Below are positions 25,269 to 33,650 of a DNA stretch of 64,000 nucleotides, piece after piece. Location: positions 124,001 through 188,000 of the forward strand of contig SECP01000009.1 of the NCBI GenBank assembly GCA_004193285.1, in the 5' to 3' direction. Below the pieces are notes generated by a model that was not told the DNA's origin, made no database searches, and was given only the letters and a program-made list of their open reading frames with translations. Each line of letters opens with the position of its first letter. Position 1 is the stretch's first letter. Position numbers and translations under genes: made by a program. The DNA comes from Myxococcales bacterium (GTDB taxonomy: Bacteria; Myxococcota_A; Polyangia; Polyangiales; Polyangiaceae).

Positions 25269-26009
25269 TCAGGCTGACGAAACGTTACCCACCGGGAACC
25301 AGAACTGACCGTTTTGCATGGCGCACAGGCAATGCTCGCCTTGCTGATGCACGACCGTGCCTGGGTAGCGGTGGCCGTCCTGCGCTAGCACGAGGACCCG
25401 CGCGCCGGGGCCGAGCTGCGGCGGGGCGCCGTACTGCTGCGGCGGGGCGCCGTACTGCTGCGGCGGGGCGCCGTACTGCTGCGGCGGGGCGCCGTACTGC
25501 TGCGGCGGGGCGCCGTACTGCTGAAGCTGCGGCGGAGCGCCGTATTGCTGCGGCGGAGCACCCAGCTGGCCAGTCGCGAGCTGGCCGGAGTTGATGAGCG
25601 CGGGAACCTGCTCGAAGAAGTCTTTGGTGCCCGACACCGACTTGAACCACGGGGAAATCCGCAGCTTGAGCTTCGTGCTCGCGAGCTCGAACACCATGGA
25701 GCGGTTGTTGGCAAAGCCGCTCGTGGAAACGCTCCGGATGGCGCGAACGTCGTGCTCCTCCACGCCGAGGTTCATGGCTTTGGGCGCGGCGCTCCAGAAG
25801 CTTGCCTTCGTGAGAATGAGGATGAGTCGGCGATTGGTGAGCGCCACCAGGTACGTCTTCGTGATCAGCATCAGCAGCAAGCCGCCGATGAGCAGGACTT
25901 GCAGGAGCAGCCCCGGCTGTCGCCGCATGGTGGACGTATGAAGGATCTGCTCCCCCGGTTGGAGCATGGGGCCGACTTGGCTCTGAATGTATTGGTCGAG
26001 GGGCGTCAC
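25269..26009 (-). CDS. membrane-linked PH-like protein with Gln-Pro repeats and a Tudor-like C-terminus
   Basis: 246 residues from a GTG at 26009 with GGAGG 6 nt upstream. The frame is open to 26561 but the extension is Arg-rich, without the codon bias of the rest. N-terminal: VTPLDQYIQSQVGPML and PGEQIL, then a hydrophobic segment (LLLQVLLIGGLLLMLITK), then a PH-like region of bacterial type (LVALTNRRLILI, VRAIRSVSTSGFANNRSMVFEL). A tail of repeated QQYGAPP follows, then a C-terminal domain with the pattern RVLVLAQDGHRYPGTVV and a late W, reminiscent of Agenet/Tudor modules. Function unknown. Confidence 0.8.
   Translation of the reverse strand: MTPLDQYIQSQVGPMLQPGEQILHTSTMRRQPGLLLQVLLIGGLLLMLITKTYLVALTNRRLILILTKASFWSAAPKAMNLGVEEHDVRAIRSVSTSGFANNRSMVFELASTKLKLRISPWFKSVSGTKDFFEQVPALINSGQLATGQLGAPPQQYGAPPQLQQYGAPPQQYGAPPQQYGAPPQQYGAPPQQYGAPPQLGPGARVLVLAQDGHRYPGTVVHQQGEHCLCAMQNGQFWFPVGNVSSA
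25416..25520. repeat. five perfect 21 bp tandem repeats encoding GAPPQQY
   Basis: The unit begins CTGCGGCGGGGCGCC and ends GTACTG; five copies are identical to the base, with degenerate copies on the 3' side up to about 25560. It sits in frame in the PH-like gene, so copy number changes alter the linker by seven residues. Confidence 0.92.
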
Positions 26010-26311
26010 GCTAACCTCCGCAGCTCGCCACGACCTTCGCGGCGGACCTGACACGATAACGCCCTCGCCGCGCCCAACGAAACCCCGACCGCGCCTTGCG
26101 GCGCCGGGCGTTCGTGTGGGTGATAGTGCCACCCCGCCAACGGCGGTGGGGGGAGTGCCTTTACCGGCCGGGGGGGACCGGGACGAGGTGGCGACCGGCA
26201 CCAAACCCAACTTTGAACCCTCCGTCCACCGCCGATAGAGGTGGTGAACCGTGCCCCACGTCTTCTCGACGAAAGGAGGGAGAAAATCCGAGGCGGCCGG
26301 GTAGAAGGTGC
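26010..26311. other. divergent intergenic region with G/C-rich runs
   Basis: Just over 300 bp between the divergent starts at 26009 and 26312. It contains a C/G-rich imperfect hairpin around 26127-26160 (CCACCCCGCC and GGCGGTGGGG) with a long G run after it. No supported gene: the open frames on both strands are N-terminal extensions of the flanking genes with unlikely composition. Promoters of both genes should be here. Confidence 0.4.
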
Positions 26312-26806
26312 ATGCGCTTCGTTTACGCCGCGGCCCTCGCCGGTATCGCCGCTGTGGCCACGGGCTGTACGATTCACGTCGCTCCCCAGTCCGCCTCGGC
26401 TCCCGTGTGGAGCGACCCGCAGCCGGTAGCGGTAGCGCCTGCTCGCCCTCACCGGCCGCACGCGACCCCTGAGCCGGTCGGTTGGTCACCGCCCGCTGCG
26501 CGCCCGCGAGTAGCGGCCAGCGCTCGGCCGTCGGCGTACGGCCCCGTGACCACGGCGCCAAGCAGCAAGCCCGCGCCCGTCGTCGTCGCCGAGCCGCGAC
26601 CGACCCAGCCCGTGCACTCCGTGCCGGTCGCTACCAAGCCCCGCCCCGACCGACCCGCGCCGGACAAACCGGTCGCAGACAAGCCTCGAGGGCGCTACCC
26701 GTTTCGCCTGACTCGCCCCGAGCCCCGACGGCCAGAGCGCGAGGGAGAACGCGCTGATACCGGCGGCGATAAGCGCATCCGCCCGCCCATCGCCGTGAGT
26801 CGTTGA
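26312..26806 (+). CDS. proline-rich lipoprotein of unknown function
   Basis: 164 residues from ATG 26312 with AAGGTG close upstream. Signal peptide MRFVYAAALAGIAAVATGC with the lipobox Cys at 19. The mature part is rich in Pro, Ala and Arg/Lys with repeated Pro-x motifs (KPRPDRPAPDKPVADKPRGR), a low-complexity extension that may span the periplasm or touch peptidoglycan. No domain recognised. The open frame back to 26096 is not coding by composition. Convergent with the response-regulator gene, 2 bp apart. Confidence 0.7.
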   Translation: MRFVYAAALAGIAAVATGCTIHVAPQSASAPVWSDPQPVAVAPARPHRPHATPEPVGWSPPAARPRVAASARPSAYGPVTTAPSSKPAPVVVAEPRPTQPVHSVPVATKPRPDRPAPDKPVADKPRGRYPFRLTRPEPRRPEREGERADTGGDKRIRPPIAVSR

Positions 26807-26808
26807 GC

Positions 26809-27195
26809 TCAGCCCGCGTCGCGCAAACGCAGCAGCACGCGCTCGATCTTCGCCAGCAACGTCGAGGCGTCGCGCTTCTCCACGTAGTCCTCGGCGCCGA
26901 GATCCAGCGCGGTGCGCCGGTCCGACTGCGGATCGCGCGCGGACCAAACCACGACTGGGATGGCTCGCGTCCCCTCGTGCGCCTTGAGCTTGGAAAGCAC
27001 GTCTCGCCCGTCTGCGTCGGGGAAGTGGATGTCGAGGACGATCAGGTCCGGTGCCTCGGCCATGGCGGTCTCCACTACGCTCGACCCTCGCAGCACGGAG
27101 ACGAGCTGAAACCCGTTCTTCTCCGCGAGCCGATTGAGCGCTCGTTGCACTCCCGGATCGTCGTCCGCAACCAGTAGCCGCCGCCCTGAGGTCAT
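26809..27195 (-). CDS. stand-alone response regulator receiver domain
   Basis: 128 residues, a single CheY-type receiver: acidic pocket Asp11-Asp12-Asp13, phospho-acceptor Asp55 (LIVLDIHF), a Ser in VVWSARD, and Lys near 106 (YVEKRD). The usual Pro after that Lys is replaced by Arg. No output domain, so it signals by protein contact. No histidine kinase lies next to it, so the partner is elsewhere in the genome. ATG at 27195; no strong ribosome site. Confidence 0.92.
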   Translation of the reverse strand: MTSGRRLLVADDDPGVQRALNRLAEKNGFQLVSVLRGSSVVETAMAEAPDLIVLDIHFPDADGRDVLSKLKAHEGTRAIPVVVWSARDPQSDRRTALDLGAEDYVEKRDASTLLAKIERVLLRLRDAG

Positions 27196-27286
27196 GGGCC
27201 TCGAGCCTACCTCGTTCTGCCCCGCAGACCAACGGGGCGCCCGGCTCGGGAGGGCCGGCGCGCCCGGGGTGTCTCGGCTTGAGGCG

Positions 27287-28699
27287 CTACAGCGGTAGCC
27301 GAAGGCCGAAGTAGGAGCGCGCGTTTCGAAAGCAGATGTCCGTCACCATGTCGCCGAGCAGGTCTCGGTCGTCCGGCAGCAGGCCCCGGCGCACGTCATG
27401 ACCGAGGATATTGCACAAAAGGCGTCGAAAGTACTCGTGCCGAGAGTACGAAACGAAGCTCCGGGAGTCGGTCAGCATGCCCACGAAGCGCGAGAGCAGC
27501 CCCATTTGCGACAAGGCGTGAATCTGCTTTTCCATGCCGTCCAGCTGGTCCAAAAACCACCAGGCGCTGCCGAACTGCAGCTTCCCGGGAACCGAGCCGT
27601 CCTGAAAGTTGCCGATCATGGTGGCCATCAGCTCGTTGTCGCGCGGATTGAGGTTGTAGAGGATCGTCTTGGCGAGGCGGTTGTCCGTATCCAAGCGGTC
27701 CAAAAACCGGGAAAGAGGCCTCGCGAGCTCGAAATCTCCGATTGAATCGAAGCCGGTATCCGGCCCCAGAGTCCTCAGCATCCGCGTGTTGTTGTTGCGC
27801 AGAGCACCGAGGTGAAACTGCTGCACCCAGCCGCGCGAGTGGTCCAGCAGCGCCAGCTCGTGGAGTAGCGCCGAGCGGTAGCGCGCGGTGCGACCCGAAT
27901 CTGCGGCTCGACCGGCGCGCGCGTCCGCGAAGGTTTTGCGGACCTCGGCGAGGTCGTAGTCGTCCGCGTAGGCGGTCTCCAGGCCGTGATCGGAGAGCCG
28001 CCCTCCCAGCTCGTGGAACGCGCAGTGGCGCGCGTCCAGCGCTGCCAAGAGCTGGTCGAACGTGGAGATGCTCGAGCCGACACTGGCCTCCAAGCGCTCG
28101 AGCCAGGCGCTGAGCTTCTCGGGCTTGTCGACGTCCAGCGCGCGGTCTGGCCGGAAAGTTGGGTACATGCGCGCCTCTCCAGGAGCGGCGCTGCGCGCGT
28201 AGGCAACGTGGTGCTCGAGCGTGTCCGCCGGGTCGTCCGTGGTGCACACCGCGAGCACGTTGAACTGCCTGAGGATGCCGCGAGCAGTGAAGGCGGGCTC
28301 TTCGAGCAGCGCCGTACCACGGTCGAAGATTTCCCGGGCCGTGGTGGGTCCGAGGAGCTTGCGGATGCCGAACGGAAACTTCAGCTCGAGGTGCGTCCAG
28401 TGATAAAGGGGGTTGCGCAGCGTCTTCGGCACCGTGGCGGCCCACGCTTCGAACTTTTCCCAGTCCGACTTGTCGCCCGTGCAATAGGCCTCCGGTACGC
28501 CGTTGCTGCGCATGGCGCGCCACTTGTAGTGGTCGCCGTCGAGCCAGAGGGCGGTCAGCGAGCGAAAGCGATGGTCCTGCGCTAGCTGCTCGGGCGGCAG
28601 GTGGCAGTGATAATCGATGATGGGCTGGCCAGCGGCGTAGCGATGGTACAGATCGCGCGCGACGTCCGTCTCGAGCAAGAAGTCGTCATCGAACAACAT
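27287..28699 (-). CDS. uxaC: glucuronate isomerase
   Basis: Interconverts D-glucuronate and D-fructuronate (and the galacturonate pair) in hexuronate catabolism. 470 residues, the usual length. The N-terminus IDYHCHLPPEQLAQD gives the metal-binding His31-x-His33 of the family, and ALWLDGDHYKWRAMRSNGV, WTHLELKFPFG and the C-terminal region are typical. No uxuA, uxuB, kdgK or transporter lies nearby, so the pathway is not in this window. It follows the Bax1 gene on the same strand by 83 bp, with a small hairpin (CGAGCC/GGCTCG) between. Confidence 0.95.
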   Translation of the reverse strand: MLFDDDFLLETDVARDLYHRYAAGQPIIDYHCHLPPEQLAQDHRFRSLTALWLDGDHYKWRAMRSNGVPEAYCTGDKSDWEKFEAWAATVPKTLRNPLYHWTHLELKFPFGIRKLLGPTTAREIFDRGTALLEEPAFTARGILRQFNVLAVCTTDDPADTLEHHVAYARSAAPGEARMYPTFRPDRALDVDKPEKLSAWLERLEASVGSSISTFDQLLAALDARHCAFHELGGRLSDHGLETAYADDYDLAEVRKTFADARAGRAADSGRTARYRSALLHELALLDHSRGWVQQFHLGALRNNNTRMLRTLGPDTGFDSIGDFELARPLSRFLDRLDTDNRLAKTILYNLNPRDNELMATMIGNFQDGSVPGKLQFGSAWWFLDQLDGMEKQIHALSQMGLLSRFVGMLTDSRSFVSYSRHEYFRRLLCNILGHDVRRGLLPDDRDLLGDMVTDICFRNARSYFGLRLPL

Positions 28700-28782
28700 G
28701 GGGTCAAGAGTCCTGCGTTGAGGGCTCGAGCCGAATAGGCTCGGGCAGTTTTGACCCGCGTCCGAAACTCCGAGCAGTATAG

Positions 28783-30012
28783 CTAAGTTTTGTCGCCGAA
28801 CAATGCTTCAGCCTTACGGATGAGCGCGCTCGCGTTGATTTTGCCTTTGTAAACGTAGAGGCTCGCGGCTTCCACGCCGTCCAGCAGCTCCTCACTGACG
28901 CGGAGGCGGGAGCTCACGACGAACAGCACGCGGTCCGAGAGCCCGCGCTCGGCGGCCTCGATGCGGCGAAACACGGCGTCGCGGCTCCAGAAGCCCAAAA
29001 GCTCCACCAGCACGGTGTCGCGCGCACCCCCGCGACGCTGACGCGAGAGCTCCACGTCCGGCACCAGCACTCCCCCGCCCCGCTCGGCGAGGTCCAGCAG
29101 CTTTTCCGAGAGCCTCGCCTCCCAGCCCCGCTGGTGAGCCAGGTTCTCCAGCAGCTCCTGCACGTCCGACCGCGCCCCTGACTCCGCGCTGCCCGACGGC
29201 AGTGGCGGAAATGTTTGCTCGAAGGTCAACGCTTCGCGGCGTTTTCCCCAGCGCAGCTCCGCCTTCAAGCGCAGCTGCCCGCAAGACAGGAGCGCCGGAA
29301 GCGAGAGCGCCAGCTCCAGCCCGTACTTCGTGGTCGCGCCGAACAGGCTGAGCGGGCCGTCGATCTCGAGGCGGTAGCCGCCTCCCTCCAGCGGCTCGAT
29401 GCGAAACAGCAGCTGGCGGAACTTGAGCTTCCGAAAGAGCTCACGGTAAGCGTCAGGAGACGCGCCCCGCACCTCCGCCTGGATGCGGACCGCGCGGAGC
29501 AGGATCGACTGCACCTGAACCAGCTCGTACTCGGCCACGAGCGCCTCCGCGTTCGTCAGCGCGCAGCGCTCCAATCGTTGCGCACTGCGCAAATCCGCGT
29601 AGAGCGCGGCGTCCAGCTCCTCCGGAGTCGTCGATAGCTCCGCGGCTACGGCCGCTAGCACCGCGCCGCGCTCCAGGTACTCGCCGGGCGCGAGCGCCGC
29701 CCGCAGGCTGGCCGCGCGCTCGAAGACGGCTCGGCGAGCTCGCTCCGGCTCCAGCCCGGAAGGAGAGCTGAACTCGGAGCGCGCCTCCACCAAATGGGTG
29801 AGGCCGAGCAGCAGCTTTCGCTCCTTCGCGGACGCAGGCACCGCGGACCAGCTCTCCTCGACCTCGTCGCGGTCGCGACCGAGCGCCGCGCGTGTCACGT
29901 CCAGTAGCTGTTGCCCGAGCTCCGCCGCGCGACCACGCTCCGCCGCCGAGAGCGGACTGAGGGTGAGCTTGCCTTCCCGCTTGCGCGTGCGCGTCAGCTC
30001 GGGTGGTAGCAC
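28783..30012 (-). CDS. Bax1-type endonuclease (DUF790), partner of XPB helicase
   Basis: 409 residues of the DUF790 family. Archaeal Bax1 is a structure-specific nuclease that binds XPB and cuts at DNA forks and bubbles. The N-terminus LPPELTRTRKREGKL, a central helical region, and the C-terminal nuclease-like part (VLVPDVELSRQ, VLVELLGFWSRD, VSSRLRVS) are all present. The gene starts with a GTG directly after the XPB stop (TGAGTG), so the two are translated together. This pair is known from archaea and found in scattered bacteria, where its role is little studied. Confidence 0.88.
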   Translation of the reverse strand: MLPPELTRTRKREGKLTLSPLSAAERGRAAELGQQLLDVTRAALGRDRDEVEESWSAVPASAKERKLLLGLTHLVEARSEFSSPSGLEPERARRAVFERAASLRAALAPGEYLERGAVLAAVAAELSTTPEELDAALYADLRSAQRLERCALTNAEALVAEYELVQVQSILLRAVRIQAEVRGASPDAYRELFRKLKFRQLLFRIEPLEGGGYRLEIDGPLSLFGATTKYGLELALSLPALLSCGQLRLKAELRWGKRREALTFEQTFPPLPSGSAESGARSDVQELLENLAHQRGWEARLSEKLLDLAERGGGVLVPDVELSRQRRGGARDTVLVELLGFWSRDAVFRRIEAAERGLSDRVLFVVSSRLRVSEELLDGVEAASLYVYKGKINASALIRKAEALFGDKT

Positions 30013-31395
30013 TCAGCTTGCTCCCGAGTACGCCGAGTGCTCACGGCGCCGCTCGGAGGTACCGCTCTCGTTCGTGCGCGAGGAGACGAGCTCGTACAGA
30101 ATGGCGCGTTTGTCGCCCTGCCGGCGCAGTACGCGGCCGAGGCGCTGAACGTGCTCGCGCACCGAGCCGCTGCCGGAAAGCACGATCGCGACGCTGGCAT
30201 CCGGTACGTCCACCCCTTCGTTCAATACTTTGGAGGTAGCAACGGCGGTGTACTCACCCTTGGAGAAGCGCTCCAAGATTTCGCTCCGCTCCTTGACCTT
30301 GGTCTGGTGGGTGATGACCGGGATCAGGAAACGCCGCGACACCGCGTACGCGGTCGCGTTGTCTTGGGTGAAGACGAGCGCGCGTTGTTGCCGGTGCATC
30401 ATCAGCAGGTGCTCCAGGTATTCCAGCTTCGCGCTGGAGGCCAGGGCCAGCTCGCGCTGACGACGGTAAGCGGCCATGGCGCGCTGCCCGGCTGCGGACT
30501 GCGCCGAGCGCATCACGAAGGAGCCGAAGCCTTGCGGACTGTCGAAGCGGATGCCCTGGCTGCGCACGAAATCTAGATAAATGCCGCGCTGCTCCTCGTA
30601 TTCGCGGCGCTCTTCGACCGTAAGCTCCACGTCCACCCGCTCCACCTCGTAGTCGGCGAGGTAACGCCCGGAGAGCTCGACGATGTCCTTACGATAGAGC
30701 GTCGGGCCAATGAGCTTTTGCAGACGCGCTTCCAAGCCGTCCGCACGCTCGGGGGTGGCGGTCAGACCGAGCCGAAACGGCGCGAGGGAGAGCTCCGCGG
30801 CGAGCGAGTAGCTCGGCCCCGGCAAGTGGTGACACTCGTCGAACACCACGAGCCCGAAGCGCGCGCCGAGGTGCTCCATGTGCAGGCACGCAGAGTCGTA
30901 GGTCGTTACCGTGAGCGGCTTCACGTCGTGAGAGCCTCCGCCGACGACTCCGACCTCCGCGCCGAAGCTACGCCGCAGCAAGTCGTACCACTGCCGCACC
31001 AGGTCCAGCGTTGGCGCGACGACGAGCGCGGCGCGGCGTCGCGCGTCGATGGCCATCAGCGCGACGTGGCTCTTGCCCGCGCCCGTTGGCAGCACGACGA
31101 CGCCTCGCCCGCGACCTCGTTCCCACGCTTGAAGCGCCTCCACCTGAAACGGCCGCGGCTCTCGCCGAATCACGAGCCCGGACTCGAGCTCGGGGTAAAC
31201 TCGCGCGCGATCCTCGTAGCTCTTCTGCTCCTTACGGAGGGCAAGCACCACCTCGGCGTAGGCAATCGCGGGGGCGCGAAACAGACCGCTGCGCGCGTCC
31301 CACTCCAAGGGGGCCGGAACGCTGTCCTGCTTCGTGGCGCCACTGAGCTCGAGCGTGCCGCTGCGAAACGACAGCACCCACGCGGCCGTGCTCAA
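30013..31395 (-). CDS. XPB/Rad25-type DNA helicase
   Basis: 460-residue superfamily 2 helicase of XPB type. A short N-terminal damage-recognition-like region (1-75) precedes the Q-like motif RPFQVEALQAW, Walker A LPTGAGKS, motif II DECHH, motif III LTATPERADG, a thumb-like insert (VELTVEERREYEEQRG) and C-terminal motifs VATSKVLNEGVDVPDA and QRLGRVLRR. It starts at a TTG overlapping the stop of the histidine phosphatase gene (TTGA) and abuts bax1. Probably a repair helicase-nuclease module for opening and cutting damaged DNA (inference from the archaeal pair). Confidence 0.9.
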   Translation of the reverse strand: MSTAAWVLSFRSGTLELSGATKQDSVPAPLEWDARSGLFRAPAIAYAEVVLALRKEQKSYEDRARVYPELESGLVIRREPRPFQVEALQAWERGRGRGVVVLPTGAGKSHVALMAIDARRRAALVVAPTLDLVRQWYDLLRRSFGAEVGVVGGGSHDVKPLTVTTYDSACLHMEHLGARFGLVVFDECHHLPGPSYSLAAELSLAPFRLGLTATPERADGLEARLQKLIGPTLYRKDIVELSGRYLADYEVERVDVELTVEERREYEEQRGIYLDFVRSQGIRFDSPQGFGSFVMRSAQSAAGQRAMAAYRRQRELALASSAKLEYLEHLLMMHRQQRALVFTQDNATAYAVSRRFLIPVITHQTKVKERSEILERFSKGEYTAVATSKVLNEGVDVPDASVAIVLSGSGSVREHVQRLGRVLRRQGDKRAILYELVSSRTNESGTSERRREHSAYSGAS

Positions 31396-32054
31396 AACAC
31401 CCCCACCATGCCCTCACTCGTTGGAGCGCCGAGCAGGTCTACCGGTAAATGAAAAATCAGCTCGCCCAGGTAGACGCCGCGGCGCTCACGCACGCGGACG
31501 AGCGTCGCGCAGCAATTGCCGAACTTGACGCTCATGACCCGCGGCACCGGATCGCACACCAGCGTCTTGAGGAGCTGGAAGTTGACGCCGCCGTGAGCGA
31601 CCGCCAGCACCCGGTGCGCGTCCACCAGATGCCGGTGGTGCCAGCGCTCGATCAGCTGCTGAACGCGGCGCTGCACGTCCTCATAGCTTTCGCCGCCGTA
31701 CTCGGCGAAGTCGCCTAAGCCCTTCAGCCCACGCTGCATGAAGCTCGGGTGTTGCTCTGCAATCTCGGCGCGCGTGAGGCCTTGCAAGCTCCCCGCGTGC
31801 AGCTCCGCGAGCGAGGGCTCGAGCTCCGCCTCCGGCAAGCCGAGCGCGGTCGTCAGCGCGAGGGCGGTGGAGCGAGCGCGGGTGAGCGGCGAGGTGTAAC
31901 AAGCATCGAAGCGATAGCCCGCGCCCGACAAGAACCGAGCGAGCGCGCTGGCCTGTCTTTGGCCGAGGTCCGAGAGCGGGTAATCGCGCTGGCCCTGCAT
32001 GCGGCCCTCCGCGTTGGCCACGCTCTCCCCGTGTCGGACGATCAGGAGCTCCAT
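31392..32054 (-). CDS. histidine phosphatase family protein (phosphoglycerate mutase-like)
   Basis: 220 residues with the family motif VRHGES at 6-11 (catalytic His8), TSPLTRARST, a Glu in SLAELHAGSLQGLT and the second catalytic His in VAHGGVN. Length and motifs fit small-molecule phosphatases (GpmB, CobC, SixA-like); the substrate is not predictable. It overlaps the preceding lipoprotein gene by 13 bp and the XPB gene by 4 bp, so it belongs to the lipoprotein-phosphatase-XPB-Bax1 operon. Confidence 0.92.
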   Translation of the reverse strand: MELLIVRHGESVANAEGRMQGQRDYPLSDLGQRQASALARFLSGAGYRFDACYTSPLTRARSTALALTTALGLPEAELEPSLAELHAGSLQGLTRAEIAEQHPSFMQRGLKGLGDFAEYGGESYEDVQRRVQQLIERWHHRHLVDAHRVLAVAHGGVNFQLLKTLVCDPVPRVMSVKFGNCCATLVRVRERRGVYLGELIFHLPVDLLGAPTSEGMVGVF

Positions 32055-32773
32055 GGCACGAGCGCGGTGGCAACGCAGCGCGCGCTATCCCCTTCTTCGA
32101 AGCACGCCACGGAGGTCAGCTCACCTGCGCCGACGCGACCGGCGGCCACGCGCAGCGCGTGCCTCAAGCTGTCCGCGCTGCACTCGCGTTCGTCGCACCG
32201 AGCGGAGACTTGCCCGAGCGCTCGACGACCGACCGATGCTTGGGCCGTCTCCTCGACGCGGTCGTAGGCGCGAGCCGGGAGCATCGGGGCGCCTTCCGTG
32301 GCCGCCCGAAAGGTGACTCTGATTTGCGCGGCGTCTTGTGGCCGCGGCTCGTCTTTGTCCCAGACCTGGGCCGGCGAAGGGGCTGGGCCAGCGGGCGACG
32401 ACGTTCGGGCTTGCAGCAAGGGGACGCCCTCGGTGGGCTGCGCGAGCGACGCGCTGCACGACAGGCGCGGGCGGGAGCCAGCGCCCACCCGGCAGCGCTT
32501 GCCCACCAAGAAGCGAACCCCCTGCTCGCCCGCCCGCGCTCGAAGCGCTCGCGACAACCGAGCGTGATTGCAGTCGATGTTGCTCAGCGCTTCGTCCTCG
32601 AAAGGCCCTCGCGGCGCGACGACGCAGGTTTCGCTTAGGGTCGGCCCCGGAGCATAGCCCTCCGGCATTGCCGCGAGCTCGATGATGTCGCTCGGCGCGA
32701 AGGGCTGAGGAGAAGCCGGCGCGCGCGAGCACGCCGTCGAAGAGACGACGAGGAGGACCAGGAGCAAACGCAT
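32042..32773 (-). CDS. lipoprotein of unknown function
   Basis: 243 residues. Signal peptide MRLLLVLLVVSSTAC with the lipobox Cys at 15. The mature part has about ten Cys and many Ala/Arg, with no recognised domain. A short internal similarity (LSRALRARAGEQGVRFLVG and LRHALRVAAGRVGAGELTS) hints at two related halves. First gene of the operon leading into the histidine phosphatase, with which it overlaps by 13 bp. Confidence 0.75.
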   Translation of the reverse strand: MRLLLVLLVVSSTACSRAPASPQPFAPSDIIELAAMPEGYAPGPTLSETCVVAPRGPFEDEALSNIDCNHARLSRALRARAGEQGVRFLVGKRCRVGAGSRPRLSCSASLAQPTEGVPLLQARTSSPAGPAPSPAQVWDKDEPRPQDAAQIRVTFRAATEGAPMLPARAYDRVEETAQASVGRRALGQVSARCDERECSADSLRHALRVAAGRVGAGELTSVACFEEGDSARCVATALVPWSS

Positions 32774-32825
32774 GCGGAGATCACACTACAAGCTCGGCGC
32801 GGCTCCGGCACCGCTCTCGAGCCAC

Positions 32826-32863
32826 AAAAAGGAAGCGGCGTGGCAAGACCAGCCTGCCACGCC
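32826..32863 (-). terminator. Rho-independent terminator
   Basis: Read on the minus strand, GGCGTGGCA pairs with TGCCACGCC in a perfect 9 bp stem around a 9-nt loop; GCTTCC and TTTTT follow. It lies 36 bp after the stop of the Gly/Ala-rich lipoprotein gene and before the next operon. Confidence 0.8.
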
Positions 32864-32898
32864 GACTCCGTTATGGGGTTTGGGGGGTTAGGCTGAAA

Positions 32899-33264
32899 TC
32901 AGCCCGCGCCGCCAGCACCAGCGCCGCCCGCGACCGGCACTTCGCCGCCCGCGCCAGCCGCTGCGCCGCCCGCGGCTACGCCGCCGGCACCAGCCGCCGC
33001 GCCGCCCGCGCCAGCCGTTGCCAGCTCGCCACCAGCGCCGGCCGTGGCCGTCTCGCCAGCGGTGCCGGAACCAGAGCTGCCGCCCTTGCCACCGGTGCCA
33101 GCAGTGCCGCCGGACTCGCCGCCAGCGCCTTCACCGGCCGAGCCGCCCTTACCAGAGCTGCCGGCAACCGGGCCGCCGTCGTCGTCGTCGTCATCGCCGC
33201 ATCCCACCAGGGCGATGGTCGTACCGAGCGCGACCATGGCGAGCAGGCTAGTTAGCTTCTTCAT
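32899..33264 (-). CDS. small Gly/Ala-rich lipoprotein
   Basis: 121 residues: signal peptide with lipobox ALVGC (Cys22), six consecutive Asp, then a chain almost entirely of Gly, Ala and Ser (AGGAAAGAGGVAAGGAA), without any globular domain. GGAGGA lies 7 nt before the ATG and a good terminator follows, so it is a single-gene unit. The composition matches the linkers that follow the lipobox in several larger lipoproteins of this window, so it is a free-standing version of such a linker. Function unknown. Confidence 0.85.
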   Translation of the reverse strand: MKKLTSLLAMVALGTTIALVGCGDDDDDDGGPVAGSSGKGGSAGEGAGGESGGTAGTGGKGGSSGSGTAGETATAGAGGELATAGAGGAAAGAGGVAAGGAAAGAGGEVPVAGGAGAGGAG

Positions 33265-33650
33265 TACAGTTCCTCCGAAATAACCTAGGTTAGTTGCGTG
33301 GGCGGAGTGCCCGCCGGCCCTTAAGCATGCACCGTGCCAAGACGGCAGAGCACGCGCAGGAGCACGCTAAGTGATTATTATTGCTAAGTTAACGCCGATG
33401 CACCGGTTCATCTGGGCGCCTGTCTCAATAAAAGGCACCCCGACTTTGGTGTCATGGTGGGTGCGGCTCATACAGCGGTTCCCGGCGAAACGGCAAATCC
33501 GAAATGCTGGTCACACTGGACACAAGACTGTCACCCGAGCGTCAGAATCCATAAATTCTTAGCAACATCATGGACCTGCACACAAAACGGCCCACGAACC
33601 CTTAGTATGGCATCCGTGTCAGGGTACGGCGCCGATGGTTGAACCACCTG
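33265..33650. other. AT-richer intergenic region
   Basis: About 390 bp, visibly richer in A and T than the rest, between the lipoprotein gene and the dinB stop. Small open frames at 33371 and 33454 lack ribosome sites and codon bias. A weak hairpin (GGCACC...GGTGTC) at about 33434. Probably the promoter of the lipoprotein gene plus terminator space for dinB. Confidence 0.5.

Noticed and set aside
26010..26561. N-terminal extension of the PH-like gene (430 residues in all)
   Set aside because: Composition is unlike the rest of the protein, and GGAGG precedes the GTG at 26009.
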